This document shows, piece after piece, positions 35,964-46,933 of a stretch of DNA of 64,000 bases (its first letter is position 1; every line of letters starts with the position of its first letter). Where the stretch lies: positions 78,885,465 through 78,949,464 of the forward strand of contig JAVIAB010000124.1 in assembly GCA_032433765.1 (NCBI GenBank), in the 5' to 3' direction. Source of the DNA: Megaustenia siamemsis (taxonomy: Eukaryota; Mollusca; Gastropoda; Stylommatophora; Ariophantidae). The translations under genes and the position numbers were made by a program. The notes under the pieces were generated by a model. It was not told where the DNA came from. It ran no database searches and saw only the letters and a list, made by a program, of their open reading frames with translations.

Positions 35964-37830
35964 GAGTAGTTAATGCTTTACTTTAGTAGTTAAATGTTTA
36001 GTAGTTAATGCTTTAGTAGTTAATGCTTTACTTTAGTAGTTAATGCTTTACTTTAGTAGTTAATGCTTTAGTAGTTAATACTTTAGTAGTTAATGCTTTA
36101 CTTTAGTAGTTAATGCTTTAGTAGTTAATGGTTTAGTAGTTAATACTTTAGTAGTTAATGCTTTAGTAGTTAATACTTTAGTAGTTAATGCTTTAGTAGT
36201 TAATACTTTACTTTAGTAGTTAATGCTTTAGTAGTTAATACTTTAGTAGTTAATGCTTTACTTTAGTAGTTAATACTTTAGTAGTTAATGGTTTAGTAGT
36301 TAATACTTTAGTAGTTAATGCTTTAGTAGTTAATACTTTAGTAGTTAATGCTTTAGTAGTTAATACTTTACTTTAGTAGTTAATGCTTTAGTAGTTAATA
36401 CTTTACTTTAGTAGTTAATGCTTTAGTAGTTAATGCTTTAGTAGTTAATGGTTTAGTAGTTAATTCTTTACTTTAGTAGTTAATGCTTTAGTAGTTAATA
36501 CTTTACTTTAGTAGTTAATGCTTTAGTAGTTAATGCTTTAGTAGTTAATGCTTTACTTTAGTAGTTAATGCTTTAGTAGTTAATGGTTTAGTAGTTAATG
36601 GTTTAGTAGTTAATTGTTTAGTAGTTAATGGTTTAGTAGTTAATTGTTTAGTAGTTAATGGTTTAGTAGTTAATGCTTTAGTAGTTAATGCTTTAGTAGT
36701 TAATGGTTTAGTAGTTAATTGTTTAGTAATTAATGGTTTAGTAGTTAATTGTTTAGTAGTTAATGCTTTAGTGGTTAATGGTTTAGTAGTTAATGGTTTA
36801 GTAGTTAATGGTTTAGTGGTTAATTGTTTAGTAGTTAATTGTTTAGTAGTTAATGGTTTAGTAGTTAATTGTTTAGTAGTTCATGGTTTAGTGGATAAAG
36901 GTTTAGTGGTTAATTGTTTAGTAGTTAATTGTTTAGTAGTTAATGCTTTAGTAGTTAATGCTTTAGTAGTTAATGGTTTAGTGGTTAATTGTTTAGTAGT
37001 TAATGGTTTAGTAGTTAATGGTTTAGTAGTTAATGGTTTAGTAGTTAATTGTTTAGTAGTTAATGGTTTAGTGGTTAATTGTTTAGTAGTTAATGGTTTA
37101 GTAGTTAATGGTTTAGTAGTTAATGCTTTAGTGGTTAATTGTTTAGTAGTTAATGGTTTAGTAGATAATGGTTTAGTAGTTAATGGTTTAGTGGTTAATT
37201 GTTTAGTAGTTAATGGTTTAGTAGTTAATGCTTTAGTAGTTAATGGTTTAGTGGTTAATTGTTTAGTAGTTAATGGTTTAGTAGTTAATTGTTTAGTAGT
37301 TAATTGTTTAGTAGTTAATGCTTTAGTAGTTAATGGTTTAGTGTATAATTGTTTAGTAGTTAATGGTTTAGTAGTTAATGGTTTAGTGGTTAATTGTTTA
37401 GTAGTTAATGGTTTAGTGGTTAATTGTTTAGTAGTTAATGGTTTAGTGGTTAATTGTTTAGTAGTTAATGCTTAAGTAGTTAATTGTTTAGTAGATAATG
37501 CTTAACTAGTTAATTGTTTAGTAGTTAATTGTTTAGTAGTTAATTGTTTAGTAGTTAATGGTTTAGTAGTTAATGGTTTAGTGGTTAATTGTTTAGTAGT
37601 TAATGGTTTAGTGGTTAATTGTTTAGTAGTTAATGGTTTAGTGGTTAATTGTTTAGTAGTTAATGGTTTAGTGGTTAATTGTTTAGTAGTTAATGTTTAA
37701 GTAGTTAATGGTTTAGTAGTTAATGGTTTAGTAGATAATGCTTAACTAGTTAATTGTTTAGTAGTTAATGCTTAACTAGTTAATGGTTTTGTAGTTAATG
37801 ATTTAGTAGTTCATGCTTTGGTAGTTAAAT
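35964..37830. repeat. TTTAGTAGTTAATGG minisatellite, right block
   Basis: The array seen at 31728-32889 resumes directly after the retrotransposon tail. From about 36550 the unit is a regular 15 bp, TTTAGTAGTTAATGG or with TTG, which gives a 234-codon VVNGL-type open frame. That frame is an artefact of the 15-bp period. Confidence 0.93.
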
Positions 37831-38622
37831 ATGACAAATCTCAGAGTTTTAGGGGAGGCAATATTCCATTTTGAAAATCAAAAGCTTTTACATTTGAAGA
37901 TACAACTTCCTCTAATCACTTTGAATGCGAAATATAAAAAAATTGTGTATTTAATCTTACCGGAAAGACACAAACGAGCAAATCAACCAAAGTGCTGGTG
38001 AAAAACAATTGTGCATGAGGATGTTGAACGACCATGCCGAGAATAACTTTACACCAGTGCCAGATATAAAGGGTAAACAAAATCTGGAAAATCGCTGTAT
38101 GTGATCTTTTATTAATTTAAAAATGTAAAGTTGTATGTTGTATGTTGTTCGATTCATTATTTTGTGCATGCAAGTTTGGTTTGGCTGTTAAAAATGTTGT
38201 CCGTGCTGACGAACATTGTATTATTTAGAGAAGTGTGTATTTTCTGTAAAAATTGAATACACGGAAGTTGTTCATTTGCTTCTGTTGTTTACAATCTCGT
38301 TAAGCAAATGCCATATTTATTGTGAAGTGTTTTTTCCCTCGGTTATCCTCTTTGTGGCTAGTGATTGCGTCCGTCGTAGAAATGCGTTCTAAACTAGATA
38401 AACACACGATGTTTTATGTTTTCTGTTGAAATCTGTGACAAGCTCAAAAGTAAACAATGTCCTTTTCGGAAAATTGCAATTACATTTTCTTCATTTTCGT
38501 TTTACGAATGTTCCACGGCTTAACAGAGCTTCTGAAGATGGGGTCTTGAGTTTTCTCTGTTAACCACATCACCAGTAAATTGATTGTACTTTCTTTTCTC
38601 TCAACTTATTCTTCTCTATTGG
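37831..38622. other. unassigned non-repetitive DNA
   Basis: No exon, RNA or transposon motif was recognised. Confidence 0.5.
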
Positions 38623-38690
38623 TGAGCCGCGATAGTTCAGTGGTTAGTGAACTGGACTACAAAGGACAAGAGATAGGGTTCGATCCGTGT
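38623..38690 (+). mobile_element. SINE-2 head only
   Basis: Only the tRNA-like part (GCCGCGATAGTTCAGTGGTT through GGGTTCGATCC) is present; the normal body is replaced by the 46-bp minisatellite. Confidence 0.8.
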
Positions 38691-39062
38691 AACAGCTCCA
38701 CCGTTGATATCTAACCCTCAATCTTGTACCACGTATAACGGCTCCACCGTTGATATCTAACCCTCAATCTTGTGCGACGTATAACGGCTCCACCGTTATT
38801 CTCTAATCATCAATCTTGTGCGACGTATAACGGCTGCACCGTTAATATCTAACCCTCAATCTTGTGTGCGACGTATAACGACTGCACCGTTAATATCTAA
38901 CCCTCAATCTTGTGTGCGACGTATAACGGCTCCACCGTTAATCTCTAACCCTCAATCTTGTGCGACGTATAACGGCTCCACCGTTAATCTCTAACCCTCA
39001 ATCCCGTGCGACGTATAACGGCTCCACCGTTAATCTCTAACCCTCAATCGTGTACGCCTTGT
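38690..39062. repeat. 46-bp minisatellite joined to a SINE-2 head, about 8 copies
   Basis: The unit includes ACGGCTCCACCGTTAATCTC, TAACCCTCAATCTTGTGCG and ACGTATA. It follows the tRNA-like head of SINE-2 (38623-38690) without a gap. A single related stretch, ACCGTTGATCAATATCTAAC, is found just after another SINE-2 copy near 12346. Confidence 0.92.
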
Positions 39063-39648
39063 ACCGGCTCCTCTGTTGGTCTTTTCCCGTGTGAAACATC
39101 ATTTCCTTTGTCTACCTCTCTCTCGCTTGCCTTCTATTTTACCAGCTGTTACTAAGTATACCAACCCATCCTTTCTCCACACGTACCCCACAAATCTGGA
39201 CTGTTGTTTCCTTATTTAATGTATTATCTTCTCCTCTTCATCTGCCTCCTCTGTTGCTTGTCCTTGAATCTTTTGGCTGTCCTCAACATCCCTCTACAAA
39301 GCCACTTTTCGACTGATTCTATCCGACATGTATCTCTTTATTTACTATTTATGATACGCAAAGAAAGAGCAGCAGTGTATAACTCACTCTCTAACTTTCA
39401 ATAATAATTACTTCACGCATGACATAATTCTCATTTTATTTAAAATATTCTTGGCTCTATGTGATTCTGCTTGTTACCCCAGTTAACAATGTACATAAAA
39501 GCTAACATACTCTTGTACAACTATATTTCAGTTTTTCTTCTCAAGTGTTGATCTAATTATTTTATCTTTGTCATTTAGAGACATGAAGATCGCTCTTCCT
39601 CTCATTCATTCACGAACTCTATAGAAATGTGTGCCACTTTTTTTTTTT

Positions 39649-40125
39649 CGTTCGCCAGCTTACTTCTGACGAAGTCCCTAGAGACTAGGAACTGAATGTT
39701 GCGTGGTAATCTATTTCTTCCCTGGCAGCCGTGTGCACAGGGGTCCCTCGCCGCACAGGCAGATAACTCCGACTTCGGAGGTACTATTTTTTTTTTCCGT
39801 CGATGACGTATTATATTTGTTTTTCTATTTCTCCAACACGATCCTTGCCTCTGTTAGCCAACATGTTTTGATGCAGGCTGTTTCTACGGAGATCTACAAA
39901 ACATAAAACATACACACACACTGATATGTATTTACAATACAATTATATATTTATATACATCGATGACGTGAATATAATTGACGTTTCAAGCCGGACCTCG
40001 CTGCTGAGACCAGGGGTGGTTGCCGCAGAGAGAAAAAGCATAAATAAAAATCCCAACAGGTGTAGCCGGTATTTGAACCCATAACTTCTCTGTCTCGAGG
40101 CCGGCGTCTTCCCCAACCAGTCCCC
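39649..40125 (-). mobile_element. SINE-1 copy split by a 146-bp insertion
   Basis: The SINE spans 39649-39812 and 39959-40125. The insert between them is bounded by TCGATGACGT on both sides, which looks like a target-site duplication. Confidence 0.78.
39813..39968. mobile_element. 146-bp insertion with about 10-bp duplication inside SINE-1
   Basis: TCGATGACGT precedes and follows the insert. The insert holds CAACACGATCCTTGCCTC and GTTTCTACGGAGATC, also seen inverted at 40285-40350, so it is a fragment of a dispersed repeat with a (CA)n and T/A-rich end. Confidence 0.65.
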
Positions 40126-40365
40126 AAATGTTTGACACAAAGACAGACATTCAGTTCCGACACGTCAGCTACATTTTATGACGCTATAACATGTTATAGG
40201 AAGGGGAACTCAAGGTCGACGAACTTAGGGCGTCATCACAGGTTCAGTGGGCCACAGCTGACCAAGACCTGGCCAGGATCTCCCAGTTGATCTCCGTAGA
40301 AACAGGCTGCATCAAAGCATGTTGGTTAACTGAGGCAAGGATCGTGTTGGAAGAATAGAAACAAA

Positions 40366-40620
40366 AATCTAGAAAAAAAATATAAACCAAAAATATAGAA
40401 AAAAAAATCGAAACAACAAAAATAGAAACAAAAATATAGAAAAAAAACATAGAAACAAAATATAGAAACAAAAATAGAAACAAAAATATAGAAAAAAATA
40501 GAAATACAAATATAGAAAAAAATAGAAACAAAAAATATAGAAACAAAATAGAAACAAAAAAATAGAAACAAAAAAGAAACAAAAATATAGAAACAAAATA
40601 GAAACAAAAATATAGGGGAA
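40366..40620. repeat. AAATATAGAAACAAAA repeat
   Basis: This A-rich tract with units near AAAAATAGAAACAAAAATAT gives open frames rich in Phe and Leu on the minus strand. It is followed at 40720-40770 by (AATAAT)n. Confidence 0.9.
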
Positions 40621-40960
40621 AAAATATGTTTTTAAAGCTTTACATAACAAGTGGACGACAAAAATTAGGTCTTCAGCAGGAACAGAACATATACACACAG
40701 ATATGTATTTAAAATACAAATAATAATAATAAATAATAATAATAAATAAATAATAATAATAATTTTTTTTCAAACAAGAATGAGAAATAAAAATAATGTG
40801 TCTTCCCCATATACGAAATTATTATTTTTTAATTATTTTTTATTTTAAATACATATATATGTATGTGTCTGTTGTATGTTTGTTCCTGCTGAAGGCCTTT
40901 TGAGCCGAAACGTCGTTGTAATTTGTGTCGTTCCCTTATTACGTAAAGCTTTAACGATAC
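40617..40960. repeat. imperfect inverted repeat with ATATGTATTTAAAATAC
   Basis: The left arm at about 40633-40720 (ACGTAA-less form of TTTACATAACAAGTGGACGA, CTTCAGCAGGAACA) mirrors 40850-40955 (TGTTCCTGCTGAAGGCCTTT). The centre is A/T-rich with AATAAT runs. Confidence 0.65.
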
Positions 40961-41149
40961 CGTTTTTTGTCTATTTTTTTCTATATTTTTTTCGTTTCTC
41001 CTTACAATTAGCATTACTGCAGCTTTGCATTTGCATGCATTTCTTTGTCTTGACCCTACAAGGATCGTGTTTTCAGTACAGCTGGGATCTTGTAGAAGAC
41101 CTTGCTAGGATAAGATTAAACTTCCCCATCACATCCCGGAATTCAAGAG

Positions 41150-41895
41150 AGCTTGGGACTTCCGTCTCCAAGATGGCGGATCTAGTCCACGTCCTCTCGA
41201 TCGCTGTAGAAAGTGCATCCGGGGTCCGATTTATTTCGGTTCTCCGTTGCACTTTTCTGCGTTAAATTCAAAATGATGATATACTTATTTACATCTGCGC
41301 CGCTAAATCGAGTTCGTAGGTCGACAACAGTCCCTTTTTGACAAATCATGTGTTGTGAATGCGATCTTCCACCGTCTAGACTTGATCTGCGCTTTAAGTC
41401 ACATTGGTGCTGTTCATGACCGTTGTTGGAATTCCTTGACGCAAGTTATTTACATGTTACTTATTAATGTAAAATGTTTCGTCAGCCGCAGTTTTATCCT
41501 TTTAGGGAATTTGCACTGTGTTTTGTTCGTCGTAGGCTGCATTCACTAGAGTAATCAAGAATCTAAAGTACGCGTCATTGCTGTGCTTGCGACATTGCTA
41601 TGTGTGCTACGTCATCGTAATGGCCCATCATAAATCCCTAGACTGGCCTTACGCTAATCTTACGGTCTGTTGTTTGATGTGCCACGGGAATGATTTGACG
41701 ACTAACTGTGTGTCTGTATGTTCGGAATTGGAGTCAACACCAATGGCATAACATCATCGAGCGCTATACATTTTTCAGGAAATATGACGATCATCATTTT
41801 CGGGAGGACGTGGGCTTCGGGGTATATGGTGGATAGGCGGCGGGAACCATTGAAGGCTATGCATGAAAAGTGTTCCTTGTAGTTCCCTCATATTC
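41150..41895 (+). repeat. long dispersed repeat M1, best copy
   Basis: This segment includes TCCAAGATGGCGGATCTAGT, GAATTCCTTGACGCAAGTTA and TTACGGTCTGTTGTTTGATG, ending in the linker GGCGGATAGGCGGCGGGAACC to TTCCCAGTCC. It recurs inverted at 19860-20530 and in part at 43010-43435. No open frame is conserved, so it is probably a non-autonomous element or repeat-embedded segment. Confidence 0.75.
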
Positions 41896-41905
41896 CCAGT
41901 CCATG

Positions 41906-42221
41906 GGGGACATGATGATCTCGAGGCAAGACGCCGGCCTCGGGACAGAGAAGTTGTAGGTTCAAATGTCGACTACACCAGTTTGGATTTTTATTTTTGA
42001 TTTCTCTCAGCGGCAACAACCCCTGGTCTCAGCAGCGAGACCAAATCTTGAAACGTCAGTTACTCATCGACGGAAAAACATAGTACCTCCGAAGACGAAT
42101 GTATCTGCCTGTGCGGCGAGGGACACCTGTGCACACGGCTGCCATGGAAAAATGGATTAACACGCAAAATTAAGTTCCTAGTCTTTAGGGGCTTCGTCAG
42201 AGTTGAAAGCTGGCGAACACA
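41906..42221 (+). mobile_element. SINE-1 copy joined to long dispersed repeat M1
   Basis: The tRNA-like head starts at GATCTCGAGGCAAGACGCCG and the copy ends GCTGGCGAAC. It continues without a gap from repeat M1 through CCCAGTCCATGGGGGAC. Confidence 0.8.
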
Positions 42222-42552
42222 ACAACAACAAGAGAGCCGAGTAGCTCGCCAAACTGCCAGCTTGGTCTCAAGAACTAACGATCGTGGCAATCTGTGCCCT
42301 TTACAAGACAAGACAACCACATAAAAATATAAAATAACGACATCAATAACCTACAGTGTAGAAGCTGTTGTTGCCAAGTTTGTTTATTTTTACAAAGTGA
42401 TTTCTTGGTGATGAAACTGAGCTGTTGTTATATTTTTTTATGTATTTTCTCAGCTCGTCTGAGCACAGCTGGAGAGAGCTGCGCCTTATATTTGTTCACG
42501 TTCACTTCTAGTGCTCAAACGTGCTTGCCAACATGTAAACAGTAGCTTTCTA

Positions 42553-42564
42553 TTTCTCTCTCTC

Positions 42565-42607
<43 letters not shown>
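42553..42607. repeat. (TC)n microsatellite
   Basis: About 50 bp of CT dinucleotides with one ACTC interruption. Confidence 0.95.
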
Positions 42608-42609
<2 letters not shown>

Positions 42610-42685
42610 GATCAAGACTCAATCAGAGTAGGATTCCAGACTCTCTCATGAAGTCAGCTGTCTGTGTGTTGTTGTTGTTGTAGTT

Positions 42686-43005
42686 GCGTTCGCCAGCTTT
42701 AATCTCTGACGAATTCCCTAGAGACTAGGTACTTAATTTTGCGTGTTAATCCATTTTCCCTGACAGCCGTGTGCACAGGGGTCCCTCGCCGCATAGGCTC
42801 CGACTTCGGAGGTACTCATGTTTTTTTTCCGTCGATTAGTAATTGACGTTTCAAGCCAGGTCTCGCTGCTGAGACCAGAGGTGGTTGTCGCAGAGAGAAA
42901 TCATAAATAAAAATCCCAACTGGTGTAGCCGAGATTTGAACCTACAACTTCTCTGTCCCGAGTCGGCGTCTTGCCTCGAGACCAACAAGTCCCCCATGGA
43001 CTGGG
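42686..43005 (-). mobile_element. SINE-1 copy joined to M1 in inverted orientation
   Basis: This is the mirror partner of 41906-42221, with the same CCATGGGGGAC-type junction to M1 at about 43000. A (TTG)n run lies at the 3' end. Confidence 0.8.
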
Positions 43006-43009
43006 AATA

Positions 43010-43435
43010 TGAGGAAACTGCAACAAGGAACACTTTTCATGCATAGCCTTCAATGGTTCCCGCCGCCTATCCACCATATACCCCGAAGCCCACGTCCTCC
43101 CGAAATATTTGACCGTCATACTTCTTTAAAAATGTATAGCGCTTGATGATGTTAGGCCATCGTTGTTGACTCCCATTTCAAACATACAAACACACAGTTA
43201 GTCGTCAGATCATCCCCGTTGCACATCAAACAACAGACCGTAAGATTAGCGTAAGGCCGGTCTAGGGATTTATGATGGGTTAAGGCAAAGAAATGTAAAT
43301 GAATGCATAAAAATGCGAAGCTGCAGTAAAGCTGAATATGAGGAAAAATTAAAAAATACAAAAAAAATGGTATGTTAGAAGCTTTACGTGATAATGGTCC
43401 GTTACGATGACGTAGCACACATAGTCAGCTGTATG
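43010..43435 (-). repeat. long dispersed repeat M1, partial inverted copy with insertion
   Basis: The region matches 41590-41890 in reverse complement, but at about 43280-43400 it carries an extra segment related, in inverted form, to 40925-41060. The pair 41590-42221 and 42686-43435 forms an imperfect inverted repeat with a spacer of about 460 bp. Confidence 0.7.
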
Positions 43436-43560
43436 TTTAAGTGATTCTATTGCCCCATAGAGTTTCTCTACCAGGGAGGTGGGTGTGGACCACATTGCTC
43501 TTCTCAGGTCTTTGTACTGGGGGCAATCCTGTAGAACATTGTTTGATGTCATATTTTAGT
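43436..43560 (-). pseudogene. non-LTR retrotransposon C-terminal zinc-knuckle-like fragment
   Basis: On the minus strand, SNNVLQDCPQYKDLRRAMWS followed by KLYGAIESLKHTADYV matches the end of many animal retrotransposon polyproteins. Only about 50 codons are present. Confidence 0.6.
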
Positions 43561-44059
43561 ATTCTATTTCTTATTCTTCTTTTGCTGTCTTCTTTTTCGA
43601 TGTTAAATTGTTGCATTCCATTGTGTTTTGTATCTGTCGTAGTACAATGAATTCATCATCCTCATTGCCTATTTGGTATGGGTCTGTTTCTTCAGATTGC
43701 AAAACATCAGTTTATGGTCGTCAAATCATCTCTCCCAGGTAAGGATATTTCACCAGACAGGCTAGTCATTCTTACTCAGGCTTGTTTCACTTTCACGTCA
43801 TCAATTACTCAAATATTCAATCGAATCAATGTTAGCCCTAATCATGACCTCTTTCGCCAACTGCATTCTCAGTACGCATTGTTTATCTGCGGGACAATCG
43901 GTAGCAGGTTACAAGAATCGTTGAAGACACAGACATGTTTTTTTTTTAATACGCAGAGGAAAGTCTTAAAAAAAACAATGGACGGTTGAAAAGTATAATA
44001 ATGACGTTCTATCAAAGAAAAAAGAAAGCTATATAATTTCCATGTCAAGGGGAATTAAT

Positions 44060-44290
44060 CTTCATCTTATGGTCATATCATGGAAAGGAAACAGCTGGAA
44101 ATATGATGACAAAAGCGAAAGGATGAGGGAATAAAAGAAATGGGGAAACAGAGAGAAAATATACCAGATAGATTAAATGAGTGGCTTGGTAGGAAATGAG
44201 CAACAGAATTGATATATAGCTTTAGAGATAGAAAGTTATGGAGAGACAGAACAAGCATGCATAGTATTTCATGCTGATGATGATGATATA
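44060..44290 (+). pseudogene. non-LTR retrotransposon 3' end (family 1), degraded
   Basis: Nucleotide similarity to 4650-4860 is visible (GGAAAGGAAACAGCTGGAAA, then GTTATGGAGAGACAGA), ending in a (GATGAT) tail at 44275. It is broken by stops in all frames. A family-2 copy in the opposite orientation begins about 50 bp away, so the two tails face each other. Confidence 0.6.
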
Positions 44291-44339
44291 CTTTGAACTG
44301 CGGCAGATATTTCCTTACCTTTGGTGACCGCATACAAAG

Positions 44340-44848
44340 AACATCATCATCATCATCATCATCGAGTGCCGTCTCCGCAACGAAGGTTGGCTACCATGGA
44401 TCGCAATTCCACTCGGTTTCTTGCTTTGATGGTGCAGGTTGTCATAGATTGACTTGTCCATCGTTTGATGTTACTCGTCCATGTTAGTCTTAGTCTGCCT
44501 CTGCCTCTTTTACCTTGTATTTTTCCTTGCAATATTACTTTTATACAATACTACTTTTAGTAGGCTGTTGTGTCTTTTAACGTGTCCCAAAAATTTCATT
44601 TGTCTTGTCTTAATTGTATTTAGTAGTTCTCTTTTTTATTTTTAGCTCTACAAAACTTCCTCGTCTGTTTTCTTTTCTTTCCATCCAATTCTACCTATTC
44701 TTCTGTCAATCCACATTTCAAAGGCTTCAAATTTTCTGTTCTGTTTTCTTGTTTAATGTCCTTGTTTCTGCACCATACAGGAATATTGAGAAGATGTAAC
44801 ATTTTGCAATTCTTAGTTTCAGCCCTGCTGCTATTTGTTTTGTTGTTA
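44340..44848 (-). pseudogene. non-LTR retrotransposon 3' end (family 2), ending at a DNA transposon
   Basis: The reverse complement matches 35480-35960, from the GCAGGGCTGAAACTAAG region through the GRGRPRL coding region to the ATG-type tail, seen here as (CAT)n at 44342-44362. Its 5' side stops at the TA flanking the DDE transposon and does not resume beyond it. Confidence 0.75.
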
Positions 44849-44850
44849 TA

Positions 44851-44877
44851 GCTCGTTTCAAATCACGTGCCCAACTT
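44851..44877 (+). repeat. left terminal inverted repeat of DNA transposon
   Basis: This 27-bp repeat begins GCTCGTTTCA immediately inside a TA dinucleotide. It matches the complement of 46907-46933 with four mismatches. Confidence 0.85.
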
Positions 44878-45279
44878 CAAAACGCTATTGCTCAGTAACC
44901 GTTTGTTAAAAACTGTTGAAATTTTCCAAATGTTGTTAGAATGCAAAAGACCATTTAAATGTATATTTAACAAATATCTTGCAGCTGCAGTTTTCTTAAA
45001 GCGGCGAATTTCTTTGATGTTTGTCAAATTGTAAATTGTGAACCCCTAAAGAATAGAAATTACCGTAGTTGCTGGTCTATGATTAATTTTCACTAGGTAA
45101 AGGCGTGGCCGTAATGGGGAAATACCAGGAGAATTATTGTCTTCTCAGTTCGAGGACGGACGATAATATCAAGGTATACCTGTATGTCCAATTTTCATAG
45201 TTGTGTGGTCCTGAAAAGGACCGTTTGTTGAACTAATTTAAGGTAATATAGGGGCCAACATTGTAGGGGCTATATACTT

Positions 45280-46617
45280 TCATTCTGAATCAGACGAGTC
45301 TAAAAGATTAATAACTGTTTGGGGTTGAACATTCCACAAACCATCATTTTTCCAATATTCCTCTTCCTGTTTTAAGACGTGGTCTTCACATTTAGCCCAA
45401 TAATCTTTGTCTATATTTAATAAAGCGAGATTAGCAAGAGTCTTTACATCGCATATTTTGAATGTTGTATTTTCATCTGCCACTTGTCCTTTTAATTTTG
45501 CCCAGATTAGTTCTATTGGATTTAAATGAGCATGGTAAGGTGGCAGCCTCAAACTTATATGACCGTGCTCTTGGATAATCTTATCTATTTGAAAAATCTT
45601 TGTTATTTGTTTTTGCTTTACTAGAGATAGTAATTCAGGTTTTAAGTACATGTTATTAAATTGTATGTGCTCCTTTGTGAGCCATATCTTGATAGCATCT
45701 TTTGTATTGGATGACGTCGGGACTTTATCTTCAAGTGCAACAATGTTGTGGTACGCTGCATTGTCGATTATTAGGCAAGATGGTCGATCTAGTGATGGGA
45801 GAACAGAATTTTCAATCCAATGTCTAAATATGTGACCATTCATCTCAGAGTGATAATCTCGATTGTCTATGGATTTTGAAAGAAAAATGAGCTCTGCATT
45901 CTGTATTAGTCCATGTTGTCGACTACCTGCATGAGCAATTATCAAGCGCTGTCCTTTGCTGCTAGGTATTAATCTCTTAATCTTTCCATCTGATGACTGC
46001 CATTCCCTTTGGTTAGTGTGGTGAGCATTGATCCATGTTTCATCCAAGTACACAATATCATAACCTTGCTTGCGCACCTCTGTTACTTCACGTAAGTACT
46101 TGCTTCTCATGACTGCTATATGTGGCTTCTCACAGATGATGTTTCGTCCATTGGAATACTTTCTGAATGTAAAGCCTGCAGCTCTCACATTCCTCCATAA
46201 TGTAGACATTATAGAGATTTCAATACTGTTGTTCTTTTTCAGCGATACTTTTAATTTTCTTATTGTAACAGTTTCATTCATACCCAACATTTTGCGAATT
46301 TCACTTCTAATAAGTTCACTGTCGAAATTATCCAACATTTTTGCTCTTCCTTGTGATTTTGTATATTTTGAACATTGACGGTCACGTGCTTGAATCCAGC
46401 GATTAAATGACCGTTTAGATAAATCCAAAATGTGTCTTGTCCTATTCTCAGGGTTTTCTAAAGAATGAAATAATCTTCCTCGTTTAGCCTCTTTGCAAAA
46501 ATAGTCATACATTTTTATTGCGATGTTTTGTAAACTGCAGAATTTCATTTTAAGACTCATGATAAATGTTATTGTTCCACGTCTCCACCTATGAATGAAC
46601 GGAAATGGAACACACAA
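45280..46617 (-). CDS. DDE transposase, IS630/Tc1/mariner superfamily
   Basis: This 445-residue open frame has no internal stop. The N-terminal third is helix-rich and basic and should bind the terminal repeats. The catalytic domain shows the first Asp in YDIVYLDETWI, the second in CLIIDNAAYHN, and the Glu in HLNPIELIWAKLKGQV. There are 83 residues between the second Asp and the Glu, which is far longer than mariner (DD34D) or Tc1 (DD34E) and close to the described DD82E 'Sailor' group. The LPPYHAHLNPIELIW motif is a superfamily hallmark. A Met at about residue 20 (MSLKMKF) is an alternative start. It is expected to cut and paste the surrounding element. Confidence 0.88.
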   Translation of the reverse strand: MCVPFPFIHRWRRGTITFIMSLKMKFCSLQNIAIKMYDYFCKEAKRGRLFHSLENPENRTRHILDLSKRSFNRWIQARDRQCSKYTKSQGRAKMLDNFDSELIRSEIRKMLGMNETVTIRKLKVSLKKNNSIEISIMSTLWRNVRAAGFTFRKYSNGRNIICEKPHIAVMRSKYLREVTEVRKQGYDIVYLDETWINAHHTNQREWQSSDGKIKRLIPSSKGQRLIIAHAGSRQHGLIQNAELIFLSKSIDNRDYHSEMNGHIFRHWIENSVLPSLDRPSCLIIDNAAYHNIVALEDKVPTSSNTKDAIKIWLTKEHIQFNNMYLKPELLSLVKQKQITKIFQIDKIIQEHGHISLRLPPYHAHLNPIELIWAKLKGQVADENTTFKICDVKTLANLALLNIDKDYWAKCEDHVLKQEEEYWKNDGLWNVQPQTVINLLDSSDSE

Positions 46618-46906
46618 TTTCTCAAGTGTCTAATTGTGTCCAAAAAAACCACGGCGAAAGCGTGCAAACACGTCAATTTTACCATGTATGGATTTTTACT
46701 CGCTATTTTTAACTTAAAATACTTTAAACATTAAGTTTTGACTACATCAATGGGTCGTTATCAATTTATATAAATCAAATAAGCAACAATAATAACCAAA
46801 TGTTATTTTTAATAAAATTAATTCCCTGTTGGGTTCTAATCATTATAACTTTACATGGAAATTTTGAACAACTTACAACAAGCGGTTAAAAAGCTATCGA
46901 TTTTAA

Positions 46907-46933
46907 AAGTTGGGCACGAGTTATGAAACAAGC
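46907..46933 (-). repeat. right terminal inverted repeat of DNA transposon
   Basis: This is the inverted partner of 44851-44877 and ends GAAACAAGC just before a TA dinucleotide. The transposase starts about 290 bp inside this end. Confidence 0.85.

Larger units (their letters stand above)
44851..46933 (-). mobile_element. Tc1/mariner-superfamily (IS630-type, DD82E/Sailor-like) DNA transposon, apparently intact
   Basis: The element is 2,083 bp with 27-bp terminal inverted repeats (44851-44877 and 46907-46933) that match at 23 of 27 positions. Both ends contain GTGCCCAACTT or its complement. A TA dinucleotide flanks each side (44849-44850 and 46934-46935), as expected for this superfamily. It carries one long transposase gene on the minus strand. 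The left end abuts the truncated copy of a family-2 non-LTR retrotransposon, so the transposon landed at or near that junction. Terminal repeats, target duplication and an uninterrupted gene all point to a young insertion. Confidence 0.88.

Noticed and set aside
36771..37475. 234-codon frame of VVNGL repeats
   Set aside because: It is produced by a 15-bp minisatellite unit and begins and ends with unit variants, with no start or splice context.
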